A stretch of DNA of 64,000 bases. Source: Flammeovirga sp. SJP92. GTDB lineage: Bacteria > Bacteroidota > Bacteroidia > Cytophagales > Flammeovirgaceae. A program made the position numbers and the translations under genes. Location: NCBI RefSeq assembly GCF_001583495.1, contig NZ_LQAQ01000018.1:248001-312000 (forward strand), written 5' to 3'. Positions 7,411-16,370 of the stretch are shown one piece after another (positions within the stretch are counted from its first letter, which is position 1; each line of letters opens with the position of its first letter). The notes under the pieces were generated by a model. That model worked only from the letters and a program-made list of their open reading frames with translations, was not told the DNA's origin and searched no databases.

Positions 7411-9303
7411 TTACTCAAGAATTACTTTTTCCTTCTTCGGATACTTCACTGTATACTTAAATGACTTTTTACTATTCTTTCCTGGCTCAATTTTTTCTTT
7501 CCATTGAATAAAACCATTACTTTCATTCAAGTTACCTCCTGATTTTTTTTCTGTCTCCACTATAATTTGGCTATTGACAGATACAGGTACCTGATCGTAA
7601 AACTCAATTTTAATTGAAGACGACTTTTTGTTTCTGATTTCTAGTTCAAACTCTCTACTGTCCGTCTTCGTAGATCCTATTGATTTCTTCTTAGCCAGTT
7701 CATTTACTTTATTTCGATTAACGACGATAGATTTATCCCTGCCCAGTGATATATCCAAAGTATCTGATAAAGTATTGGCTTCAACTAATGTAGTACCTAC
7801 ATATCCACCTTCTAAAAATAAATTCGCTTCACCACTTAATAAATTGTATTGATCCCAAGATGGAATTTTTGCAATCAAGAAAGCAGATTGATCCAGTTTC
7901 GGAATTGAGAAGTATTGATAGTCTACAGGTATCTCGTATTCCTTCATATTCACAGCAATGCTTCCTGCACCAGACTTGATCGTATATTTTTTATCAATCT
8001 TAAAGTCTACTGTAGTTGTATTGACTTTCATCTCAGAAGTCATTTTTACAGCTTCTTTTTTCGGTTGAGGCTTTGAAGTATATGCTGCTGCCTTTGGTCT
8101 GTTTTTACCGCTATTTCTCCCAGTATTGCCATAACCTATCACCACCATTTCGTCTAATGTTTGAGTATCTGCTTCTAAATAGAGAATATAATTTGACCTA
8201 TCAATTGGTATTTTTTGAGTTATAAAACCTATGTACTGAACTGAAAAATGTGTTGCTTCTATGGGTTTGGTAATAGAAAATCGCCCATCAAAATCTGTTA
8301 CTGTACCAATAGTTGTTCCTTCAAAAACAATATTAACTCCTGGTAATGGTTCACCATTCTCATCATTCACTACACCTGTAATTTTATTTCCAACATAAGC
8401 CTGATACTTTTTATCTGCTGTCCTGGTATACCTAGCATAGTTTAGTTCCCATTTTTGCAACTGAGGTATCACACCAGATTGAGCAGGCTCACCGTTGGAT
8501 AATGTCAAATCCACGTTCTTCCATTCTATTCCTGTATTTTGATATACACCTGCCTTGTATTCTAATTTCAGTGGTTTTGTAATATCATCTGCTCTGATAT
8601 CATACTTTGGTATCCAACCGGCATCCCCAATAAAATAAGAAGCCTCCAAAGTGATTGTCTGTACCGCTTTAGATTCTATTTCAACTATAATTTCACCTGA
8701 TCTAAACTGTTCAACACCACCAGCCTGTTTAAAGTGATAATTTAAAGTAGCCTTTTCTTCTTCGAGTTGTTTCTGTTTTTTCTCCAACTCTAAATACTCA
8801 TTATTAATTTTTGTGATTTGAGTTTCATATAAATTCAACATCTGTGTCAAATCAGTAGAATTTACTCCCTTTTCTGCACTTCCTAGTTTATTATTGCTAG
8901 AGATTAAAACTTCTTTTTGACGAAGTAGATTTTCTCGTTTATTGATTTGCTTCAATTTAAAATCTATTTTCTCTATTTCTACCAACAAACTATCAGCAGA
9001 TAAATTATTGATAGGTTTTTCCGTCACATTAATATTAAACTTAGAAGAGAGAATCGTAAAATCTCCTTTGCCCTTTACCTGTAAACTGTTACCGTCTATA
9101 GAAGTAGATAGTTTATTGAGTGTCAGTCTGTATTTTCCTTTGGCCACTTTTATTGAACCTTTCCTAGAAAGTTCGGCTCCTTTCAGAAAAACTCTAGCTG
9201 ATTTAATGGTACTTTTCATTTTCTTTTCTTGAAAAGACTGCCCCATTACGTAAGTTTGAAAAAGAAGAAAAAAGAGAAGTGTGATTGTAGTTTTCATATC
9301 CAT
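7411..9303 (-). CDS. MuiA-type DUF4139 protein with inserted SusC-like carboxypeptidase-regulatory domain
   Basis: 630 residues with a signal peptide ending at VMGQ. The N-terminal ~100 residues (SARVFLKGAELSRKGSIKVA) match DUF4140; a coiled coil follows at about 100-190; DUF4139 starts near 205 (VEQFRSGEIIVEIESKA) and ends at the C-terminus (FKYTVKYPKKEKVILE). This is the layout of mucoidy-inhibitor MuiA family proteins, whose biochemical role is unknown. Between about residues 305 and 395 DUF4139 is interrupted by a carboxypeptidase-regulatory-like domain ending in LDEMVVIGYG, the hallmark that precedes the plug of SusC receptors. The same phrase GTVTDFDG occurs in the SusC of this window. 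Start at 9303 or two codons later at 9297. Probably periplasmic or surface exposed. Confidence 0.85.
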   Translation of the reverse strand: MDMKTTITLLFFLLFQTYVMGQSFQEKKMKSTIKSARVFLKGAELSRKGSIKVAKGKYRLTLNKLSTSIDGNSLQVKGKGDFTILSSKFNINVTEKPINNLSADSLLVEIEKIDFKLKQINKRENLLRQKEVLISSNNKLGSAEKGVNSTDLTQMLNLYETQITKINNEYLELEKKQKQLEEEKATLNYHFKQAGGVEQFRSGEIIVEIESKAVQTITLEASYFIGDAGWIPKYDIRADDITKPLKLEYKAGVYQNTGIEWKNVDLTLSNGEPAQSGVIPQLQKWELNYARYTRTADKKYQAYVGNKITGVVNDENGEPLPGVNIVFEGTTIGTVTDFDGRFSITKPIEATHFSVQYIGFITQKIPIDRSNYILYLEADTQTLDEMVVIGYGNTGRNSGKNRPKAAAYTSKPQPKKEAVKMTSEMKVNTTTVDFKIDKKYTIKSGAGSIAVNMKEYEIPVDYQYFSIPKLDQSAFLIAKIPSWDQYNLLSGEANLFLEGGYVGTTLVEANTLSDTLDISLGRDKSIVVNRNKVNELAKKKSIGSTKTDSREFELEIRNKKSSSIKIEFYDQVPVSVNSQIIVETEKKSGGNLNESNGFIQWKEKIEPGKNSKKSFKYTVKYPKKEKVILE

Positions 9304-9324
9304 TTATTTCAATAAGTACAACGT

Positions 9325-9332
9325 CAAAAATA
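9325..9332 (-). promoter_or_regulatory. -7 promoter element of the MuiA-type gene
   Basis: Minus strand TATTTTTG matches TAnnTTTG exactly, 22 bases before the start codon. Confidence 0.45.
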
Positions 9333-9564
9333 AATCATAGTTAATTCTAATTTATTTTTTGTGAGTACAACGCTAAAAAACGAATTAATAGTGGTTCTAT
9401 TGAAAGTTTTTTGAAGGAGGTAATCGCAAAACAATAAATAGAATTAGTATTAGATAATTTTGAATTTGTACTTAGTTTCTTAATTACATAAATGCACTGC
9501 GAGCTAAACCATAAACGTCTATCATTTATATTTACAGTGTATTCAAGATTCAATATACAAAAAA

Positions 9565-9587
9565 GCCTGACAGGAATCCCATCAGGC
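9565..9587 (-). terminator. Terminator of the unknown membrane protein gene
   Basis: Stem GCCTGA/TCAGGC (9565-9570 with 9582-9587) with further internal GG/CC pairing, followed on the minus strand by six T, 22 bases past the stop codon. Confidence 0.75.
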
Positions 9588-9609
9588 ATATTATTTTGTA
9601 TGTTTTATT

Positions 9610-11229
9610 TTATTTCAAATCAATGGTTAAATTCTCAAAGTCAACAATGTCCACTATTTCTGAATTACTATCATCATATCTTACCGTGATACTATCACCA
9701 ACTGCTGTAATCGGCAATTCACTTGAAATCATTGAAGATCCAATAAAGAGTTTTTCCTGCTTGTCTCTTACCATTAAATAGTAATTGGTATTACCATTTC
9801 TGATGTCTTTACTTATTCTGGTCACAACAGATGTGATTTCGAAAGTATTGGCGTAAGTGCTTGGTGACACTGAATTACCTTTACTGTTCAAGCTGTTTTT
9901 ATATGATCTTAATGCTTCCTTGATTGTATTTCCTACTCCAACAATTGTGTAATCTTCTACAGAAACCATAGCAATCATTTTAATCAAGCCCGCTCTGTCT
10001 TTTAAAGACATCACATAAGTTGGCATTCCATTGATATTATAAGTAATTGGGAAAGAAGCTACATATCCTTTCTCTTGCACCTTACCCATCGCTGATTGTC
10101 GAGCGGCTTGTTCAGTAGCACCAATCTGACGGTACCAAATTGTTTCTTTGGTTCTGGTGTCTACCAAGACAAAACCCACTGTTCCTTCATCACTTCCCAC
10201 AGAGGTTAATCCTGTATACCAATACGCTCTATTGTTGGCTCCATATACTAGAGAAATACCTTTAGTAGTGGTTAGCTTTCTTTCATTAGAGAAATTAAAA
10301 TAACCTAATACATACTCTCCCCAATCATCTAATTGCTTTACAATAAAGTCTTCCGGCTGAATTCTATCAATCCAAATTGGAGCCTTATCAATTTCATATT
10401 CTTTGATTTCGCCAGTAGTAACATCAACTGTTAAAACGCCTGTGGCATTTCTACCTGAAAATCCTACTTTCTTATCATATAAAGTCACAATCCAATACGG
10501 TTTTCCATCATCATCTATCTCAAAAGAAAAATCAGTAAACCCTTTTGTCATATAACCATTGAAATAAATATGTCTATGAAGATCAGTAGAGAAATAAGCA
10601 CCTGGCTGATATTTGATTTGTACACCTTTTCCTCCAACAGTTTGAACCAACTCAACATCTCTTTCGTTGGTAGCTGAAACCATCACATAGCCTGGCGTTC
10701 CTTCACGGTTGTTGTTCCATTTGAAAATACCAGAGTGTAACAATGGTGCGACCCAATACAACTTTCCATTGACTTTCTGAATACTAAACTCCCCCAATTC
10801 TGCCTGACTTCCTAAAGAAGGAATGGACCCTAACACTTTGTCTCCCAAACGGTGAGCCATTGCGTTATCCACAATTCTAATTTCATCTGTGGAAATTGGA
10901 GCTACATGATCTGTGAAGTTTTCACCTGCCTTTACCTCTCCAATCAAGTCTCTATAATCTTTACTTCTGAGCAAAGCCCAAGAAGTGGTAAAAGGCACCA
11001 CTGTCACGTATAGAAGTCCTAGAATAAGAATGGAAAGCGTTACTGTTTTTACAGGCGTAATTTTCCTACTTTGCTCCACAATTGATTCAATAGACAAGAT
11101 AGCACCTGCTACTGCTAGAATAGCAATGATCCAGCCCGTAAAATCAAATCTTACAGTAGGAAGAAATAAGTAATACAATAAAAGTAATAGGATAATCGAT
11201 ATTGAAGCATAAGTGATAGTTTTTTTCAT
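9610..11229 (-). CDS. Membrane protein of unknown function with large extracytoplasmic domain
   Basis: 539 residues. Three hydrophobic helices lie at about 7-26, 31-49 and 62-84, followed by a ~450-residue soluble domain. Two similar beta-rich units are visible: KLYWVAPLLHSGIFKW followed by PGYVMVSATNER, and RAYWYTGLTSVGSDEG followed by VGFVLVDTRTKETIWY. The phrase 'G-x-V-L-V-D-T-R-T-x-E' resembles PepSY-type propeptide domains, so the protein may contain degenerate PepSY repeats; this is a weak structural guess. The C-terminus has an OB-like beta segment (NYYLMVRDKQEKLFIG). The gene starts six bases after the DUF1697 gene ends, so the two are co-transcribed. I do not recognise a function. 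Confidence 0.7.
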   Translation of the reverse strand: MKKTITYASISIILLLLLYYLFLPTVRFDFTGWIIAILAVAGAILSIESIVEQSRKITPVKTVTLSILILGLLYVTVVPFTTSWALLRSKDYRDLIGEVKAGENFTDHVAPISTDEIRIVDNAMAHRLGDKVLGSIPSLGSQAELGEFSIQKVNGKLYWVAPLLHSGIFKWNNNREGTPGYVMVSATNERDVELVQTVGGKGVQIKYQPGAYFSTDLHRHIYFNGYMTKGFTDFSFEIDDDGKPYWIVTLYDKKVGFSGRNATGVLTVDVTTGEIKEYEIDKAPIWIDRIQPEDFIVKQLDDWGEYVLGYFNFSNERKLTTTKGISLVYGANNRAYWYTGLTSVGSDEGTVGFVLVDTRTKETIWYRQIGATEQAARQSAMGKVQEKGYVASFPITYNINGMPTYVMSLKDRAGLIKMIAMVSVEDYTIVGVGNTIKEALRSYKNSLNSKGNSVSPSTYANTFEITSVVTRISKDIRNGNTNYYLMVRDKQEKLFIGSSMISSELPITAVGDSITVRYDDSNSEIVDIVDFENLTIDLK

Positions 11230-11235
11230 TTGACG

Positions 11236-11784
11236 CTATGTGTTTTGTTGATCATCGTGTAAAGCAATCAACTTTTCTACTGTTTTCCAGTTTCTAGTGG
11301 TTGCTTCTACACCTAATTTCTTTTCAAAATACTGATTGGATAACTTGGATTGACTGTATTTTCCTTGACACTTGATGAAAACAAAGTTTTCATGGATCAA
11401 AAATTCATCTCCATTGACGGGAGAGACAATTTGCTCTAATTTATCTTTTTCAGGAATTGTAGAGAGCACCGTAAGGTGTAGACTATCTATTAATACGTTT
11501 CCCCTAAAATAGGGGTTGAGTTTTACAACATTTTTTAATATTTGTAAATCCACTGTAATTACAGGAACATCAAAGCCGTATTTTTCATGAATATCAGTTT
11601 TAATTTTCTCACTCAATTCTAGTAGATTCAAAGAGGACTCATATTCAAATAAAACGTTTCCAGATTGAATATAAGTTTGTAGTTTTTTTAATTGGTGTTG
11701 AGCATAAATATCTTTTAAATCAGCCATTAATATTTTCCTTCGGCCACCAACATTTATCCCCCTTAATAGACTTATGTATTTCAT
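11236..11784 (-). CDS. DUF1697 family protein
   Basis: 182 residues, the family's standard length. The diagnostic start MKYISLLRGINVGGRRKILM is followed by TYIQSGNVLFEYES and the C-terminal segment KLGVEATTRNWKTVEKLIAL, all characteristic of DUF1697. The family is a widespread cytoplasmic group without a known function. It heads a two-gene minus-strand unit with the membrane protein downstream. An inverted repeat of TAACATTA lies just upstream and could be an operator. Confidence 0.92.
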   Translation of the reverse strand: MKYISLLRGINVGGRRKILMADLKDIYAQHQLKKLQTYIQSGNVLFEYESSLNLLELSEKIKTDIHEKYGFDVPVITVDLQILKNVVKLNPYFRGNVLIDSLHLTVLSTIPEKDKLEQIVSPVNGDEFLIHENFVFIKCQGKYSQSKLSNQYFEKKLGVEATTRNWKTVEKLIALHDDQQNT

Positions 11785-11789
11785 TTTAT

Positions 11790-11837
11790 GTAATGTTATT
11801 TCAATTCTTGCTTAACATTACCTACAATAACATTATT
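11790..11837. repeat. TAACATTA inverted repeat cluster upstream of DUF1697 gene
   Basis: GTAATGTTA (11790-11798) and TAACATTAC (11813-11821) form a 9-bp hairpin with a 14-base loop; a further AATAACATTATT follows at about 11826-11837. Three copies of one 8-base word within 50 bases between two divergent genes suggest a regulator-binding site. Confidence 0.4.
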
Positions 11838-11971
11838 TTTTTTCAATATTCCATTTTTTATGTTTAGATTGAACCTAAGTAATATAAACAGCAGAATCAT
11901 TTAGAATTTTCAATCAAAAATTGATTTTTTTATAGATAAAACACTTTTTAAATCTACTACTACATTTTTTA

Positions 11972-14900
11972 ATGAAACAACTGAGCCTACTACTCTTTAC
12001 ATTAGTTGTATCTTTTCAGTTATATGCCAAAAATCCAATACCGAAAAGAGTACATTTTGTAACGTTAGACAAAAGCATAGCCTATAAGGATGTAAAAATA
12101 TCCAAGGTTAAAGCAATACTGCAAGACGAAAAAGATTTTCTTTGGATAGGAACACAAGAAGGTCTCCTCAAATTCAATGGTGAAAAATTTGATGTGTTCA
12201 CCAGAGAAAATACAGATCATGCTATTCCAAATAATGACATCGCCTCACTAATTCAATTAAGCAATGGTGAAGTTTGGATAGGCACTTATGGTGGTTTATC
12301 CTATTATAACCCAGTTTTAGAACAGTTCAATACGTATTTTCAGAAAGATATTGATTTTAATGAACTATTAGTTTCTGATTTTCTGGAGGATAAAAAGAAA
12401 AACCTTTGGATGGCAACTTCAGAAGGTGTTTTCGTCAAGAAAAGTAGTAGTTCTTCTTTTGAAAAAATTAAAACTGATATTGATATAGGAGAAGCTACTT
12501 CAGTGATTGAAGATGAATACAATACCTTATGGATCGGCTCTTCCAAAGGGTTATTCTATATTGATAAGAAAGGAAATGTAGAAAAAGTCGGTGCATTTGA
12601 CAACGTTAATGTATTATCGTTAGCACTTTCTATAGATAAAAAAGAAATTTATGTAGGCTCATTTCAAGGGTTGCATGCAATCAATGCCTACAATAAGAAA
12701 AAAGTTGAGATTAAATTATCTCAAGAAATAAAGGAAGACGTTATATGGAGTCTTTACACTGATATGAACTCAGGTATAGTATGGGCTGGCGGTCAAAAAG
12801 GATTAATTAAAATTTCAGGAGAAAGAATTGAAAGAATTCATTCCTACACGAATGGTGTACAAAAGAAATACAGAATCTATGACCTTTTTGTGGATAAAGC
12901 GGGAACATTATGGATTGGTACCGTATTCAATGAAATTTTAAAATATGAAACAGCAGAGAACAGATTTGAAACTTTCCGTAAGGTAGAAGGAGATGATAAA
13001 TCCCTTTCGTCCAATGTTATTCTGTCTTTTCTGGAGCTAAGAAATGGAGATTTTTGGATCGGTACTGACGGTGGTTCAATTAACGTGCTGAAGAATGATA
13101 AAGACGCCAATTTGTATTTTGAACCTCTTCTAAAAAATGATCCTTTAGAAAACAGTGTCATTTTAAGTATGGTGGAACATCCCACAAAACCATTGGTTTA
13201 TATTGCTACTTACACTTCGGGTATTCAGGTTTTTGATTTGAAAAAGAAGAAATTTCTAAAGCCTTTCAATCAGCAAACGACCAATGGAAAAATGTTATCT
13301 GATGAGATAAGACATCTTTCTTTTGATACTAAAGGACTATTATGGGGAGCCACAAAAGGCGGTCTTGTACTTGTCAATACAGACACAAGACATATTGATG
13401 TTTTTACACATGATAAAAATACAGAAACTTCCATGAGCAATGATGCTGTTCTGGAGGTGAAACATGACAATTCTGGGAATCATTATATTACCACATTTAG
13501 AGGGGTAAATATCAACAATGACCAAAACCTAGCTCATTTTGAACATATAGAAATACCTGGTAAAGACCAGAAAACGGCCACTTCTTTTATTGATAAAAAT
13601 GGAAAACTATGGATAGGCTCTTTCAATGAAGGACTTTTTGTGTATGATCTTTCTACAAAAGAATTTATCAAAAGCATAGCAAAACCTGAAATCCCTTCTA
13701 ATAGCATTTTCAAAATAGAAGAAGACAGTCAAGGCGACTTCTGGATCAGTTCTTCCAACGGTCTGATCAAAATGGATGTTGACACTTATGAGAGTAAAGT
13801 TTTTGGTAGAATTGATGGTTTGCAAGATGACCAATTTGCATATGGTTCCTCTTATACTACAAAAGAAGGATTGATGCTTTTTGGTGGAGTCAATGGTTTT
13901 AGTGCTTTTTATCCTGAAGATATCATCAGCAATCAATACAAACCGAAGCTTGCAATACAGAGCTTGTTTATCAACAATAAAGAATTAAAGCCAAGCAGTA
14001 AAGAATCACTTATTGAGAAGAGTATTCTTTTTACGAATAGAATTCATCTGCCTCACCATAAAAACAATATTAAGATAAGTTTTGTAGCCTTAAATTATAC
14101 CTACTCTGGTTTTAATCAATATAAATATCAACTGGAAGGCCTTAATGACGAATGGGTTGATAATGGAAATTCTAATGTGGCTCAATTCTCTAATTTGTCT
14201 CCAGGGAAATATACTTTTAAAGTTATTGGCAGTAATAATGACGGCATCTGGAATGATGAGCCGGTTACACTGGATATCATTATTACACCTCCTTTCTGGC
14301 AAACATGGATTTTCAGGGTTTTAATAGCCATTGGAGGAATATTGATTGTCGTTTTGATCATTAATTATAGAACAAGGCAATTAGAAATTCAGAAAAACAT
14401 CCTCGAAGCTGAGGTGAAACATAGAACCAACGAATTGGCAGAATCCAATTATACATTACAGGTTCAACAACAAGATTTGCAAGCAAAGCACGAGGAATTA
14501 TTAATTCAAGCAGAAGAAATTTCTAAACAAAGAAAATTCCTCACCGAAAGAAATGAAGAGCTGCAAACCGCCAACTCAACTATCAATCATCAAATGCAAA
14601 CTATACAGGATAGTATTCGTTATGCTCAGAATATCCAATCCGCTATTCTCCCTTCCAAACAGGAGTTACAAATTGGAAATGATGTTGAGGTAATTTATAA
14701 ACCAAAAGACGTAGTATCTGGCGATTATTATTGGGCTTTCAATCACCATGGCTACCAATATAGAGCTGTAGTAGATTGTACGGGACACGGTGTTCCTGGA
14801 GCATTTATGTCGATGCTTGGCTACTCCATTTTGAATAAAGCCATTAATCAGATCAATACATCAGACCCTGCCAAAATCTTAGAGATTTTACGTAAAGAAA

Positions 14901-15343
14901 TCTACATCTCATTACGCCAAGAAGTCTCTAATAATAGTGATGGCATGGATATCATCTTAATGGCAAGATCACTAGAACAGAAAGAAAAAGTTCTATTTGC
15001 TGGTGCAAAAATTCCTCTTGTTATTTGGAGAAAAAACAAAGGTGAAGTGGAGGTGTTGCCGACAGATAAATCCAGAATTGGTGGTACTCACCGCTCTACT
15101 AAAAAGGAGTTCAATATTTATTCTACAACAATTCAGGAAGGCGATTGCCTCTATCTATTTACTGATGGTATTGTGGATCAAGCCAATCTAGATAAGAAAA
15201 AGGTAGGTTCTAAACAGTTGTATAAATTAATTGAAACAATTGGTGATAAGGAATTGGACCGTCAGAAGTTTGCTTTTGAGCAATTATTAGAAAAATATAC
15301 TCTACAAAGGGATGATGTTACCATGATCATTTTCAAGGTATAG
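11972..15343 (+). CDS. Beta-propeller sensor protein with SpoIIE-type phosphatase output
   Basis: 1123 residues. Signal peptide (MKQLSLLLFTLVVSFQLYA), then about 14 propeller repeats of the 'two-component regulator propeller' type (repeated D-x-x-x-x-L-W-I-G-T), a Y_Y_Y domain at about 660-765 (YSGFNQYKYQLEGLNDEW), one membrane helix at about 772-795, a cytoplasmic coiled coil (about 800-880) and a PP2C-like SpoIIE phosphatase domain to the end. Phosphatase motifs are visible: DVVSGDYYWAF, DCTGHGVPGAFMSMLG, LYLFTDGIVDQ and DDVTMIIFKV, so metal-binding aspartates are present. The receptor half is that of hybrid two-component PUL sensors, but the kinase has been replaced by a serine phosphatase, which in other bacteria acts on anti-sigma-factor antagonists. 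It stands alone; its partner is not adjacent. Confidence 0.92.
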   Translation: MKQLSLLLFTLVVSFQLYAKNPIPKRVHFVTLDKSIAYKDVKISKVKAILQDEKDFLWIGTQEGLLKFNGEKFDVFTRENTDHAIPNNDIASLIQLSNGEVWIGTYGGLSYYNPVLEQFNTYFQKDIDFNELLVSDFLEDKKKNLWMATSEGVFVKKSSSSSFEKIKTDIDIGEATSVIEDEYNTLWIGSSKGLFYIDKKGNVEKVGAFDNVNVLSLALSIDKKEIYVGSFQGLHAINAYNKKKVEIKLSQEIKEDVIWSLYTDMNSGIVWAGGQKGLIKISGERIERIHSYTNGVQKKYRIYDLFVDKAGTLWIGTVFNEILKYETAENRFETFRKVEGDDKSLSSNVILSFLELRNGDFWIGTDGGSINVLKNDKDANLYFEPLLKNDPLENSVILSMVEHPTKPLVYIATYTSGIQVFDLKKKKFLKPFNQQTTNGKMLSDEIRHLSFDTKGLLWGATKGGLVLVNTDTRHIDVFTHDKNTETSMSNDAVLEVKHDNSGNHYITTFRGVNINNDQNLAHFEHIEIPGKDQKTATSFIDKNGKLWIGSFNEGLFVYDLSTKEFIKSIAKPEIPSNSIFKIEEDSQGDFWISSSNGLIKMDVDTYESKVFGRIDGLQDDQFAYGSSYTTKEGLMLFGGVNGFSAFYPEDIISNQYKPKLAIQSLFINNKELKPSSKESLIEKSILFTNRIHLPHHKNNIKISFVALNYTYSGFNQYKYQLEGLNDEWVDNGNSNVAQFSNLSPGKYTFKVIGSNNDGIWNDEPVTLDIIITPPFWQTWIFRVLIAIGGILIVVLIINYRTRQLEIQKNILEAEVKHRTNELAESNYTLQVQQQDLQAKHEELLIQAEEISKQRKFLTERNEELQTANSTINHQMQTIQDSIRYAQNIQSAILPSKQELQIGNDVEVIYKPKDVVSGDYYWAFNHHGYQYRAVVDCTGHGVPGAFMSMLGYSILNKAINQINTSDPAKILEILRKEIYISLRQEVSNNSDGMDIILMARSLEQKEKVLFAGAKIPLVIWRKNKGEVEVLPTDKSRIGGTHRSTKKEFNIYSTTIQEGDCLYLFTDGIVDQANLDKKKVGSKQLYKLIETIGDKELDRQKFAFEQLLEKYTLQRDDVTMIIFKV

Positions 15344-15377
15344 TACATGGAAAACTAAGTCTTAAACTATTAAATAA

Positions 15378-15413
15378 TTCCATCAGCTTAGAAAAAATTC
15401 TGAGCTGATGGAA
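15378..15413. terminator. Bidirectional terminator between convergent genes
   Basis: A 16-bp stem with one G-U pair (15378-15393 with 15398-15413) closed by an AAAA tetraloop, between the sensor gene (+) and the acetyltransferase operon (-). Flanks are AT-rich but without a long T run. Confidence 0.7.
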
Positions 15414-15426
15414 ACTTATTGTCGTT

Positions 15427-15942
15427 TTAATACTCTGACTTTAAGATTGACATTATAATTTTGTCATGAAACTGATCATCTCTCAGCGCGGCATTTCTTA
15501 AAACTCCTTCTTTTTTAAAGCCTGCTTTCTGATAAGCTAGCACTCCTCCTTTATTGGGTACAGACACTGTCAGCATCAATCTTTCCAAATTCTTTTCTTC
15601 AAAAGCTATCTGAATAATTTGCTTTGTTACTTCAGTTCCTACGCCTTTTCCCCAATAAGATTTGTCTCCTATAAAAATATAATACTCTCCCGACTTATTC
15701 ACGCTTGATAAATTGGATATTCCTGCATAGCCCACAAACTTACCGTCTGTGTAAATTCCCAAGGAAAGTGTTTTTGTATCTCTCAATACTCCTTTAAACC
15801 AAAAATCTATCTCCTCTTCAGTATTTAATTTCTGAAAAAGAGATAGAGAATATCGGATTACTTCAGGATCATTGAGCCACTGATAAAAAGGAATAACATT
15901 CTCTTTCAATAGTGGTTTCAATTCTATTACTCTACGTCCCAA
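15427..15942 (-). CDS. GNAT acetyltransferase, RimJ/RimL type
   Basis: 171 residues. The family pattern is visible: early WLNDPEVIRYS (substrate side), the central YAGISNLSSVNKSGEYYIFI strand, the acetyl-CoA loop YWGKGVGTEVTKQIIQIAF and the tail LTVSVPNKGGVLAYQKAGFKKEG. Members acetylate alpha-amino groups of proteins, amino sugars or polyamines with acetyl-CoA; the substrate here is unknown. It overlaps the upstream acetyltransferase gene by 16 bases and is the last gene of a five-gene operon that ends at the 15378 terminator. Confidence 0.9.
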   Translation of the reverse strand: MGRRVIELKPLLKENVIPFYQWLNDPEVIRYSLSLFQKLNTEEEIDFWFKGVLRDTKTLSLGIYTDGKFVGYAGISNLSSVNKSGEYYIFIGDKSYWGKGVGTEVTKQIIQIAFEEKNLERLMLTVSVPNKGGVLAYQKAGFKKEGVLRNAALRDDQFHDKIIMSILKSEY

Positions 15943-16370
15943 TAGTAAAAATTATGTTCTGTGTCTAATTTAAAATCTACAGCTGGATACAATTGATTTC
16001 CTACTGTATTTGTTTTTTCTGTTTCAAGAATCAAACCTGCAGCCTCCGACATTTTCGCCAGATTTTTAGCCTCTCCCATCAGGAGTTTTGAAGCTCCTTT
16101 TCCTCTGTGAGAAGGTGAAACAAATAAGTCATTGAGTAACCAAAGCCTTTTCATTCTTGTAGATGAAAAAATAGGATAAAGCTGTACAAACCCCACTAGC
16201 TGACCATCATCTTCTACTACATAAATGGTACTTTCTCCTCTTTCGGTTCTATCCTGTAAAAATTGTTTTGCTCCTTCAAGATCGCTCTCCTGCTTATAAA
16301 AAACTCTATAGGCATCAAACAATGCCGCTAGTTGATCAAAATCTGTAAAATTTGCTTTTCTAACTTTCAT
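15927..16370 (-). CDS. GNAT family N-acetyltransferase
   Basis: 147 residues. The acetyl-CoA binding region reads LNDLFVSPSHRGKGASKLLM (motif A, R-x-x-G-x-G/A). The C-terminal segment GNQLYPAVDFKLDTEHNFYYW has the expected beta strands. The substrate is not predictable. It overlaps both its neighbours (by 11 and 16 bases), so translation is probably coupled along this operon. Confidence 0.9.
   Translation of the reverse strand: MKVRKANFTDFDQLAALFDAYRVFYKQESDLEGAKQFLQDRTERGESTIYVVEDDGQLVGFVQLYPIFSSTRMKRLWLLNDLFVSPSHRGKGASKLLMGEAKNLAKMSEAAGLILETEKTNTVGNQLYPAVDFKLDTEHNFYYWDVE

Larger units (their letters stand above)
9304..9609. other. Intergenic region
   Basis: Contains the MuiA-type promoter element on the left and the terminator of the next gene on the right. 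A short imperfect direct repeat (AGTACAACG followed by A-rich sequence) occurs at about 9315 and 9365. No convincing gene; an 80-codon open frame on the minus strand runs through the terminator and has no protein-like features. Confidence 0.65.

Noticed and set aside
9347-9589. 80-codon open frame on the minus strand between two genes
   Set aside because: It runs through the terminator hairpin (9565-9587), overlaps the intergenic region and shows no protein-like composition or conserved motif.
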